A DNA stretch of 63,108 nt from a virus, in IMG/VR virus record IMGVR_UViG_3300032322_001062, positions 1 through 63,108 of that record. The stretch is one strand, 5' to 3'. Shown piece by piece: positions 9,314 through 16,228 of the stretch; positions within the stretch are counted from its first letter, which is position 1; the number at the start of each line of letters is the position of its first letter. The position numbers and the translations under genes are program-made. A model generated the notes under the pieces. That model was not told the origin of the DNA, ran no database searches, and worked only from the letters and a program-made list of their open reading frames with translations.

Positions 9314-9333
9314 GAGGATTCTCACCCTCTCAC
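9297..9333. promoter_or_regulatory. GTGAG/CTCAC operator-like module, copy C
   Basis: GTGAG at 9297-9301 faces CTCAC at 9321-9325 and 9329-9333, the last two 8 bp apart. An outer inverted repeat GTCGTGT (9303-9309)/ACACGAC (9335-9341) is interlaced with them. The module overlaps the packaging-operon promoter and reaches the tail-fibre stop codon. It shares the pentamer and the 8-nt period with modules A (19.5 kb) and B (22.2 kb). Confidence 0.55.
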
Positions 9334-10700
9334 TACACGACGGTCCACGTCGACCCGGTCGGCACCTCGACGGTCACGCCCGTAGCAATGGTGACGGGGC
9401 CGAAGGTACCAGCATTCTTGCCAGACGGAATCAAATAGGATACCGACACGACCGTGTCGTTCAAGTAGAAGACTTGGTTGGCACCGCCGCCCGTGGCACC
9501 ACCGCCACCACCGATTGCACCCCACGTCGCCGATGTGTAGCCTTCGAAGGTATTGGAGCCACTGTTGAAGCGGATAAGGCCGGGTGTTACGGAAGTGGGC
9601 CGGGTAGCGGTAGTGCCCGAGTGGAGAAGAAGGGCGCTGTCGCCTGTGAAGTTGACGACGCTGGTGACGACGAGGCCACCGCTGACACTGACGCCGATAG
9701 TATTGGCTGCAACAGCGATGGCAAGCTGGCCGGTCATGGTGTCGCCGGCACGCAGGACGCGGAGGGAGGTTGCTGCCGAGACTGCGTTGATGGCTACGGT
9801 GTTGACGGAGACGGCAGCAGAGACTGTGCTGACCCGCACCTCAAGCGCCGAGACCACATTGTTAATGGACGTGATGGCTGCTGCATTGGTAACACCGGTA
9901 GCGGAGGCGGCACTAACGCGGATTTCGAGTGCCGACACCACGTTGTTGATAGAGGTGATTGCAGCCGCATTGGTTACGCCGGTTGCTGATGCAGCACTAA
10001 CCCTGATTTCGAGAGCAGAAACGACGTTGTTGATGGAGGTGATGGCGGCCGAGTTGGCAACGCCTGTAGCGGAAATTGCACTGACGCGGATTTCGAGGGC
10101 AGAGACTTCGGCGTCGAGGATGGCGACCGTGGACACAAGGGCCGCGATAGCCGACACGTCACCAATGGCCGAGAGCGCCGCTTCAACTAGGGAGACGCGC
10201 GTCGACAGTGCGGAAGTCACAGCATTGATAGAGGTGATCGCGGCGGTGTTGACCGACGTCAGGGCAGAGACCGCTGCCAATTGGATGTTGAGGCTAGACA
10301 CCGAAGCCGAGACTGCCGCAACACGATCAGCGAGAACAGAAACGACGTTGTTAGTAGAGGTGAGGGCCACGCCCAACGAAACGGCAGCCGCCGACACCGC
10401 ACTGACACGCACTTCAAGCGCCGAGACAACCGCATTGACGGACGTGATAGCGACCGCGTTGACAGAAGTGAGGGCCGAGACGACTGCGATCTGGGCAGCA
10501 TTGACGGAGACGGCAGCCGACACGACATCAAGGCGCGCGGAGACGGCGGCGAGGTCGTTGCTGACGGCGCTGGTAGCAAAGATGCCGATGGCCGACACAG
10601 TCGTCCGCAGTGTTCCGCTGTTCTGCACAATCGGAACAAGCTCAACCCCAGTAAGGGGGCCGGCTGGCGGAAGTTCAGAAATCTTTTTTGGATCGGCCAT
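9333..10700 (-). CDS. Tail fibre protein with repeated coiled/triple-helix shaft
   Basis: A 455-residue fibre protein. The N-terminus (about 1-30, MADPKKISELPPA, GVELVPIVQ) resembles phage fibre attachment segments. Residues about 35-320 are a degenerate SALxxRVSAxSA / AITSINxVVSAL repeat, probably a trimeric shaft. The C-terminal domain ends with GGANQVFYLND...IPSGKNAGTFGPVTI...GVTVEVPTGSTWTVV, a cap shared by many phage fibres. It probably contacts the host surface. Almost no charged or aromatic residues occur in the shaft. It is the last gene of the tail-fibre operon. Confidence 0.82.
   Translation of the reverse strand: MADPKKISELPPAGPLTGVELVPIVQNSGTLRTTVSAIGIFATSAVSNDLAAVSARLDVVSAAVSVNAAQIAVVSALTSVNAVAITSVNAVVSALEVRVSAVSAAAVSLGVALTSTNNVVSVLADRVAAVSASVSSLNIQLAAVSALTSVNTAAITSINAVTSALSTRVSLVEAALSAIGDVSAIAALVSTVAILDAEVSALEIRVSAISATGVANSAAITSINNVVSALEIRVSAASATGVTNAAAITSINNVVSALEIRVSAASATGVTNAAAITSINNVVSALEVRVSTVSAAVSVNTVAINAVSAATSLRVLRAGDTMTGQLAIAVAANTIGVSVSGGLVVTSVVNFTGDSALLLHSGTTATRPTSVTPGLIRFNSGSNTFEGYTSATWGAIGGGGGATGGGANQVFYLNDTVVSVSYLIPSGKNAGTFGPVTIATGVTVEVPTGSTWTVV
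9837..10172 (-). repeat. 84-bp tandem coding repeat in tail-fibre shaft
   Basis: The motif GATTTCGAG (with variants) recurs at 9837, 9921, 10005 and 10089, exactly 84 bp apart. This encodes four 28-residue units of the type ATGVxNxAAITSINNVVSALEIRVSA. Such in-frame units can expand or contract by recombination and so change fibre length. Confidence 0.8.
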
Positions 10701-10729
10701 CTTGGTTTCCCCTACGTCTCAGCTACTTG

Positions 10730-11230
10730 TTAGTTTACACCAAGTTGGTCATTATTTACAGGGGCCGCTGCCGGAGCCGGAGCGGAGGGTGCAGACCAGT
10801 TGAAAGTAAGGACAGCCAAGTCTTCTACGGTGGTGCAGGCGACGACGGCTGCTTCGTTGGCATCAGAGGCGGCACGGATGGCAGCGCGAGCAGCAAGCGT
10901 GTCGGGGTCGCAGGGCTTCGCGCCTTCGGCAGCCCGAACGACCTTCCAGTCAGTGGCAGCCAGCATGGAGCCGGCGATTGCCTTGACCTGCGCGATAGCG
11001 GCGGCCTTGAGCCCGTCGAGGTCCTTGGGCGTGGCTGTGAAGGTACCATCGCCGTTATCGGTCACCCAATAGTAGCGGTCGTCGGGGCGCGGCTGTTCCA
11101 CCACCTCCGTGATGCCAATGGCTTCGCGCTCTTCGGGGGAGGCTAGCCGCAGCCAGTTGGCCGGGTACTTGATGCCGTTCGATTCGAAGGGCATGTCAAT
11201 CGGCAGGGACACTCCATTAAGGAGAAACAT
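10730..11230 (-). CDS. Tail-fibre-associated protein (assembly chaperone-like)
   Basis: A 166-residue protein with a WVTDNGDGTF segment and a helical domain carrying AATDWKVVRAAEG and RAAIRAASDANEAA, the pattern of small proteins encoded beside tail fibres in many phages (DUF4376/fibre-assembly-like; assigned from memory). It overlaps the fibre gene upstream by one base. It may act as fibre-folding chaperone or minor tail component. Moderately sure of the family pattern, less of the role. Confidence 0.6.
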   Translation of the reverse strand: MFLLNGVSLPIDMPFESNGIKYPANWLRLASPEEREAIGITEVVEQPRPDDRYYWVTDNGDGTFTATPKDLDGLKAAAIAQVKAIAGSMLAATDWKVVRAAEGAKPCDPDTLAARAAIRAASDANEAAVVACTTVEDLAVLTFNWSAPSAPAPAAAPVNNDQLGVN

Positions 11231-13587
11231 CAGCGAGCCCTCGCTATCTTAAAAGGGTTTTCGGCAAAGGCCGCAAAAACATAGGTGCCGCCAGAGGCGT
11301 TTCGAGCCGCCCCCGTGCTACGCTGCTTAAATCCATTGGACAGGATGTCGATGGGGAAGCCGGCTGTACTGTTACCAATGCCGTCAGTCCGCTCCACCGT
11401 CGCAGCATTGGGAGTGAGGTTAAGATCCGTCGTATTCGCGGGCGCCCGCGCTGTATCGAAAACTACCCAGTCGCCCGTGGTATCGGTGCGCTTGAACATC
11501 ACCCAACGAGGGCGGAAGCCGCACCATATGAAGGGGCCGTCCGTCGAACCGTTGCCAGTGTAGGAGCCGAAACGGCTGAAACCTGGAACTTCTGACCAAA
11601 GGTAAGCAACATAGTTAAGGGTTGATCTGTTTACATCATTGTTAGCACCAACCGTAAATACGGAGGACGTAGGGCTGGTGCTATTCCACATGCTTGCCGT
11701 GGCGGCAGCATTTGTCAGGTTGAGGTACAGGTTCTGCGTGTTTGGCAAGGAGCCATGGTAGACACCCCAATGATCTGCAACGGTATTGTTCCGCGCCTTG
11801 ATAAGCATCAAGCGAGGCACAGCACCGAGATTGTGGGAAACATTCAGCGCACTGCCCGTGCCGGTGTATGTCACCACATCAAAGCCGGGCGTCACACCTT
11901 CATCCCATTGCCACGCGACATAAGTGGCAGTGTTGGTGTTGACCTGGGCGAGCGCGCCAATTGTGAAGCCGTCCGAGTTGAACGCGGTGAGGCCGGTCGT
12001 CTCGGTCGTCTCGGCGGTCGTGCTGTTGCTTTCAAGCTGAAGCTGAACGCCGCGCGTCGTGTCATATAGAGCGTGATCTGTGGCCGCAGACCGGGACTTG
12101 ATCCACACCAGATCGGGGGAGAACAACTCGCCCGTGATTGAACGCGAGGCGCCCGTGCCGGTGTAGGTGGCCACATCGAAATGCCGTGCGCCATTCTGGA
12201 TAATAGGCGTCGGCAGGTTCTGTGTATTCAACGCCAGAAAGCCGGTGGGCGGTGTGTAAGCGAAGGGACGCTGGCCGAAGTTTACCGCGTGCGTGGCCGC
12301 AGATGCAGAGTTATTTCCGTTCGCTGGGAACCACAAGCGTCCCGTCAAGTTGGTTGTGGCTGCTGGTCTTGTGTCGGTGGCCGGGTCCGAGCCGCCCTGC
12401 CATACGCCATTCTTGGAGAAGTATAGCCTACCGTTATCGAGATCAAGCGCGATACCAATGATGTCGTTTGTGGTGAAAGATGTATACGTCTGGATAATTG
12501 CGCCAGTACGGTATACAGTTCCGCCAAAGTTATAGCTAATACCATCTGCGCTTGTATAACCCGGATAATAGCTTTCTGCGGTACCGTGAACGAGAATGCC
12601 GGCAGCGCCAAGGCCGCCGCCCGTAATGGTGGTTTCCCAGTACCACTTGCCGCTACTAACGCCGGCAGTTGCCTTAACAATGCTGGTTGTCGCAAAAGGA
12701 ATGCTAACATCCAGATTTCCCGCCGAAATAGTGGAGCTACTGACGTCAAGCGGATTCCACGTTGCGTAGTTGCCCCGACCGTTAATGCGGTCGCCATAGT
12801 TGGTGGGGCTGTCAAACATGCTGTCAAAAGTGGTGCCTGCCGTCACGCTAATGTTCGTCGGCGTAAAGTTGTTACCGTTGCCCGAGAAGTCACGTCCGAT
12901 GGTTGTCGCAGTTGCGGCGCTGTTATTGGTGAACTTCAAGTAGGTGCCGTTAGTACCGTAAGTTCCGGTATAACGTCGAGGCATCCACACACCCGTAACC
13001 GGATCGGTCCGGCCAAAAGACGAAGCCGGCAGCGACTGCCCGTCAATAAAATGCACTTCGGCAAAGTACCCGTCGCAGGGAGATGCGCCGCCGTTGCCGA
13101 TGTATTGGACATTGGTGTTGCCCGCGTTGAACGCTTGGTTAAGTGAAGGATAACTCGCAGAGGAAAAAGAAGTAATCTGTGAACCGTTAACGAACAGCCT
13201 CACTCGATTGGAAGCGGTAGCCTGCGTGCTGTCATAGTTAAGAACAATATGATACCAAGCCGTGGGATCGCGGTAGAGAGCGGTCGTCTGAATGACCGTC
13301 GCAATGCCACCGTCGAAGAATGCCCGGATGGTATCGGAGGCAAACTCCAAAACGATCATGTTGCCGTTGCCGGCGGTGTTGCCGTTATAGGCAATATTGG
13401 CGCGAGATGCACCCAGCGCCCCACGCTTCACCCATGCACTCCAGGTACAGATGGTGCTGCTGGTAGAAGCCGTCGTTAGCGTGCGACTTAGCTGCGGACT
13501 CGCATTTGCGCGGAGTCGCAGCGACCGCTCGATGAGATAGTCACCGCTGCCCAGCAGAAGAGAGTTTACTTCGACCGGAAGTCCCAT
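11230..13587 (-). CDS. Large receptor-binding tail protein with LamG/ConA-like and SPRY-like domains
   Basis: A 785-residue protein. Residues about 35-200 look like a concanavalin/LamG lectin fold (WSAWVKRG, WYHIVLNYDS, RLFVNGSQI, GYFAEVHFIDGQ). Residues about 290-440 have SPRY-like features (SSGKWYWETTI, GIALDLDNGRLYFSKNGVW). The C-terminal 300 residues hold three repeats built on DVVTYTGTG...LGxxPxxMxIKxR, each ending in a YVAYxW-like strand (DUF7483-like; from memory). Such modular beta proteins bind cell-surface glycans. It is coupled to the next gene by a one-base overlap. The domain set suggests an adhesin rather than a depolymerase; no catalytic motif was seen. Confidence 0.8.
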   Translation of the reverse strand: MGLPVEVNSLLLGSGDYLIERSLRLRANASPQLSRTLTTASTSSTICTWSAWVKRGALGASRANIAYNGNTAGNGNMIVLEFASDTIRAFFDGGIATVIQTTALYRDPTAWYHIVLNYDSTQATASNRVRLFVNGSQITSFSSASYPSLNQAFNAGNTNVQYIGNGGASPCDGYFAEVHFIDGQSLPASSFGRTDPVTGVWMPRRYTGTYGTNGTYLKFTNNSAATATTIGRDFSGNGNNFTPTNISVTAGTTFDSMFDSPTNYGDRINGRGNYATWNPLDVSSSTISAGNLDVSIPFATTSIVKATAGVSSGKWYWETTITGGGLGAAGILVHGTAESYYPGYTSADGISYNFGGTVYRTGAIIQTYTSFTTNDIIGIALDLDNGRLYFSKNGVWQGGSDPATDTRPAATTNLTGRLWFPANGNNSASAATHAVNFGQRPFAYTPPTGFLALNTQNLPTPIIQNGARHFDVATYTGTGASRSITGELFSPDLVWIKSRSAATDHALYDTTRGVQLQLESNSTTAETTETTGLTAFNSDGFTIGALAQVNTNTATYVAWQWDEGVTPGFDVVTYTGTGSALNVSHNLGAVPRLMLIKARNNTVADHWGVYHGSLPNTQNLYLNLTNAAATASMWNSTSPTSSVFTVGANNDVNRSTLNYVAYLWSEVPGFSRFGSYTGNGSTDGPFIWCGFRPRWVMFKRTDTTGDWVVFDTARAPANTTDLNLTPNAATVERTDGIGNSTAGFPIDILSNGFKQRSTGAARNASGGTYVFAAFAENPFKIARAR

Positions 13588-13590
13588 GAC

Positions 13591-14037
13591 CTAGCCAATG
13601 TTAACAATAAGCTGGGCAGCAATGCTGGTCGAGGATCGCACCGAGTACACCAGCACATCAATCGCATTTGCGGTCGTCGTCAACGACGGGGCCGAGCCGC
13701 TCGGAAAGTCCCATGACGAACCATACGCAAGGGTACGGCCACCCGTCGCGTCCTGCGTGATGAAGATCACGCCCGACTGCCCCGGCTCCAAGTTGGTCGG
13801 ATTGGCAAGCGTGCGGTTGCCGCCGAGCGTCACGGAGAAGTTGTTGGCCGTGCCGAAGTTCGGCGTGATCGTCGCACCGTCAGTCAGAGCAGAGATGTTC
13901 ATGGCCGCATTGCCGCTAACATACAGCCTCTGCGCCTGCCCGCTCGTACCCACATTGACATTGCCGCTGGAGTCCAGCACGATGTTGTTGATCGCGGAGG
14001 CGTTGTGCTTGAGGTTCGTCGTGACTACAGTGCTCAT
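13591..14037 (-). CDS. Putative minor tail/fibre protein
   Basis: A 148-residue Thr/Ser/Asn-rich beta protein. It contains a LYVSGNAAMNIS strand and a VTLGGNRTLANPTNLEPGQSG segment followed by ITQDATGGRTLAYGSSW, a pattern common in phage fibre or virion proteins. It ends 4 bp before the large adhesin gene and starts 10 bp after 14048-14731. Likely a virion-surface protein; no enzymatic motif. Confidence 0.65.
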   Translation of the reverse strand: MSTVVTTNLKHNASAINNIVLDSSGNVNVGTSGQAQRLYVSGNAAMNISALTDGATITPNFGTANNFSVTLGGNRTLANPTNLEPGQSGVIFITQDATGGRTLAYGSSWDFPSGSAPSLTTTANAIDVLVYSVRSSTSIAAQLIVNIG

Positions 14038-14047
14038 GGTCGCAGTC

Positions 14048-14731
14048 TCATTCGTAAAGAATGTTGACGTTGCCGGCGTCGAACAGGTCGGTGCCGTTCA
14101 CCGTAGTAAGGCGCACTCGATCAAGTGTGCCGCCAAGCGTCTTTGCGCCCGAAGAAATGCCCAGCGCGCTCGCATTTGAAAGACTGATAATACCTTGCTC
14201 AGCCCATGTGTTGGACCCTACAAGCGACATAATAATGCTACCGCACCACAAATTGGTAGCACCGTTTGCTGGAGAAAGCATAAACCCCGTAGTCATCCCG
14301 GAGTATGTAGCACCCGGATAGAACGACGTTCCACGATAGTTAGTAAGTTCAAGGCCCGAAGACGTACCAAGCTGCACAATAAGATTACTGCTGCCATTGG
14401 TACTAACACCATCGAGCATCATGGTAATACGCCGCACCCACGATGGGATACCCGTGAAATCCACAAAGGTACCGCTGGTACTCGCCTTGATAGTATCCGA
14501 GACAAGAGAGTAGATATCGGATGCAACACCCGCCGACCTTATAGTGCCGGTGAAGACGGCGTTGCCGCTGCTGTTGAGCCGCAGGCTCTCGGTGCCGCCC
14601 TCAGAGAATGCAATGGTGTCAGCCGCAGGGAACCACATCCCCGTGTTGGTATCGGTGCCTTGGATCGCGGGCGTCCCGGTGGAACCGTCCGTGCCAGAGA
14701 TGCCGGTAGAGCCGTTGATGATGACGGGCAT
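14048..14731 (-). CDS. Tail fibre protein, paralogue 1 (shared C-terminal domain)
   Basis: A 227-residue protein. The N-terminal 70 residues have the fibre-type pattern PVIINGSTGISG...NTGMWFPAADTIAFSEGG and SLRLNSSGNAVFTGT. The C-terminal 150 residues (KASTSGTFVDFTGIPSWVRR...RVRLTTVNGTDLFDAGNVNILYE) are homologous to the next gene upstream. This suggests a duplicated receptor-binding module attached to different N-termini. There is a 3-bp gap to its paralogue. Confidence 0.72.
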   Translation of the reverse strand: MPVIINGSTGISGTDGSTGTPAIQGTDTNTGMWFPAADTIAFSEGGTESLRLNSSGNAVFTGTIRSAGVASDIYSLVSDTIKASTSGTFVDFTGIPSWVRRITMMLDGVSTNGSSNLIVQLGTSSGLELTNYRGTSFYPGATYSGMTTGFMLSPANGATNLWCGSIIMSLVGSNTWAEQGIISLSNASALGISSGAKTLGGTLDRVRLTTVNGTDLFDAGNVNILYE

Positions 14732-14734
14732 CTC

Positions 14735-15349
14735 TTAGCCCTCGTACAGGATGTTGATGGAACCAGCGTCGAAGAGGTCGGTGCCGTTCACCGTGGTGAT
14801 GCGAATCCGGTCTAGGGCACCCGAAAGATTCGGAGAAAACCCGGCAGCATGGTTCCCGCTTGTAGCATTGCTAAAAGTCGTCACAGAACTAAATATCCAA
14901 GTGTTGCTCGAAACATTAACTAGCGTAGCAAGACCGGACTGCCCTGTTGCTGCTGTTATTTGAAAAGTAACTAGAAGACCTATTGTAGACGCCGTGGCAA
15001 GGCTTGCCGAGCTTGCGGTACTATTATAACCCGTCGTCGTAAAAGAACCCGAACCAATCTGAATGAGTAGGTTGCTAGTCCCGTTTGTACTGACGTTGTT
15101 AAAAATTACCGTGATACGGCGTGCCCAAGACGGAATGCCCGTAAAATCTACAAAAGCACCACTGGTACTAGCCTTAGCGGTGTCCAAGGTCAGGGGCTGG
15201 GACAGCATTGCAGGCGTCACAACGGCCGTGCTGCCAGTGGTCACCAGCGTGCCAGTGTTGGCGGGGACAGTCGCAGAGAAATTGGCGCCCGTGCTAGGCA
15301 CGTCGAGGGTGACGCTGCCACCACCAGAGCTATTGAGCTTGAGCGGCAT
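14735..15349 (-). CDS. Tail fibre protein, paralogue 2 (shared C-terminal domain)
   Basis: A 204-residue protein. Its N-terminus (MPLKLNSSGGGSVTLDVPSTG, FSATVPANTGTLVTT) is a common fibre/collagen-like phage leader. The C-terminal domain (KASTSGAFVDFTGIPSWARR...RIRITTVNGTDLFDAGSINILYEG) matches the C-terminus of 14048-14731. First gene of the tail-fibre block, preceded by a possible extended -10 promoter near 15425. Confidence 0.72.
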   Translation of the reverse strand: MPLKLNSSGGGSVTLDVPSTGANFSATVPANTGTLVTTGSTAVVTPAMLSQPLTLDTAKASTSGAFVDFTGIPSWARRITVIFNNVSTNGTSNLLIQIGSGSFTTTGYNSTASSASLATASTIGLLVTFQITAATGQSGLATLVNVSSNTWIFSSVTTFSNATSGNHAAGFSPNLSGALDRIRITTVNGTDLFDAGSINILYEG

Positions 15350-15424
15350 CTAGATTAGTCTTTCCAGCCGCTTCCCGGCCGAAGCATCTGCGGACTCATT
15401 CTACCTATCCTTGATTAGCGGAAA

Positions 15425-15433
15425 AGTATAACA
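15425..15433 (-). promoter_or_regulatory. Possible extended -10 promoter for the tail-fibre block
   Basis: On the minus strand TGTTATACT contains an extended -10 (TGn) plus TATACT. The region 17 bp upstream (TGGAAT) is only a weak -35. The distance to the first fibre ATG at 15349 is about 70 nt. The 117-bp gap 15350-15466 holds nothing else recognisable. Confidence 0.35.
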
Positions 15434-15466
15434 TACGCAGGCAAAGTATTCCAGTGGAAGAGAAGC

Positions 15467-15748
15467 TTAGTGGTCATCGACCTCTTCACCTTCATCACCC
15501 GCCGGCCCAGAGCCGTCGCCCCAAAGCAACTCATACACAGCATCCGACATTCCCTTGGCCAGACACACCGAAAACGGTATGGTCGTCGCGCGAACCTCGC
15601 CATTCTCCTCCCACGCAATCAAAACCGCACTGGGAGACCGTGCCATCACCTTGGAAATCGCCAACGCCACCTTCTTATCGAGAGCCGCCATCTCAGCAAA
15701 CTCTTCGAGGGCGTCTAATGCCTCCTTGCTGGGCGCGGCCGGGGCCAC
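15467..15748 (-). CDS. Small hypothetical protein
   Basis: A 93-residue protein read from a GTG at 15748, two bases after the stop of the acidic protein upstream. It has an alanine-rich helical N-terminus, a SAVLIAWEENGEVRATTIPF strand pair and an acidic tail. No family recognised. It shares the RNR-to-fibre interval with 15751-15954 and is probably cotranscribed. Confidence 0.55.
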   Translation of the reverse strand: MAPAAPSKEALDALEEFAEMAALDKKVALAISKVMARSPSAVLIAWEENGEVRATTIPFSVCLAKGMSDAVYELLWGDGSGPAGDEGEEVDDH

Positions 15749-15750
15749 GA

Positions 15751-15954
15751 TCAGTCCTCCGTCCGACCAAACAGGTCCTCAACGTCGTCGTCGACCTCTT
15801 CAGCCTCCTGAATTTCCTCGATCAGGTCCTCGACCATGTCCTTGGCCTGCTCCGGGTCCTCGATCTCGAACTCTTCAAGGTAATTCGGGTCCGTCTCCGG
15901 CGCACTCACCGAGAAGAAGAACACCCCACCCCTATATTCCACGCTAAACTGCAT
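15751..15954 (-). CDS. Small highly acidic hypothetical protein
   Basis: A 67-residue protein from an ATG at 15954. The C-terminal half is strongly acidic (Glu/Asp-rich from residue 20), similar in charge to DNA-mimic proteins. No family recognised. It follows a hairpin that may end the RNR transcript. Confidence 0.55.
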   Translation of the reverse strand: MQFSVEYRGGVFFFSVSAPETDPNYLEEFEIEDPEQAKDMVEDLIEEIQEAEEVDDDVEDLFGRTED

Positions 15955-15973
15955 AACCTTGCCCTCAAAAGGT

Positions 15974-16005
15974 AGAAGCCGATAGGAATAGTACCCTACC
16001 GGCTT
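15974..16005 (-). terminator. Likely terminator after RNR/DUF1289 genes
   Basis: An inverted repeat (GAAGCCGATAGG ... CCTACCGGCTTC, one G-T pair) lies just past the stop at 16013. On the minus strand it is followed closely by a short CTTTTG run. Confidence 0.45.
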
Positions 16006-16012
16006 CCAGAAG

Positions 16013-16228
16013 TCAAGACTTACGGGCCCTTAGAGGCAGCACCTCCATGACGGCCCGCCGTTCTTCATCAGTAAATCCGCGCCATCCCGCCAACTCCTCA
16101 AGAGTACGGCGGCAGGAGGTACAGCAAGCAGGCTCAACAGCCCGATTAACACTACACTTTCCATTACACGGGCTCTCGATCTTAGCGGATCGGGCAAGCC
16201 CCGGTTGCGCACTCGCTCCCGGTGTCAA
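16013..16228 (-). CDS. DUF1289-type small Cys-rich protein
   Basis: About 71 residues with the DUF1289 pattern: SPCNGKCSVN, then a CCTSCRRTLEELAGW segment and FTDEERRAVMEVLP. The cysteines probably bind a metal. Only a TTG start at 16228, inside the end of the RNR gene, keeps the frame, so the true start is uncertain. DUF1289 proteins are common in proteobacterial genomes, so this may be a captured host gene. Confidence 0.6.
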   Translation of the reverse strand: MTPGASAQPGLARSAKIESPCNGKCSVNRAVEPACCTSCRRTLEELAGWRGFTDEERRAVMEVLPLRARKS

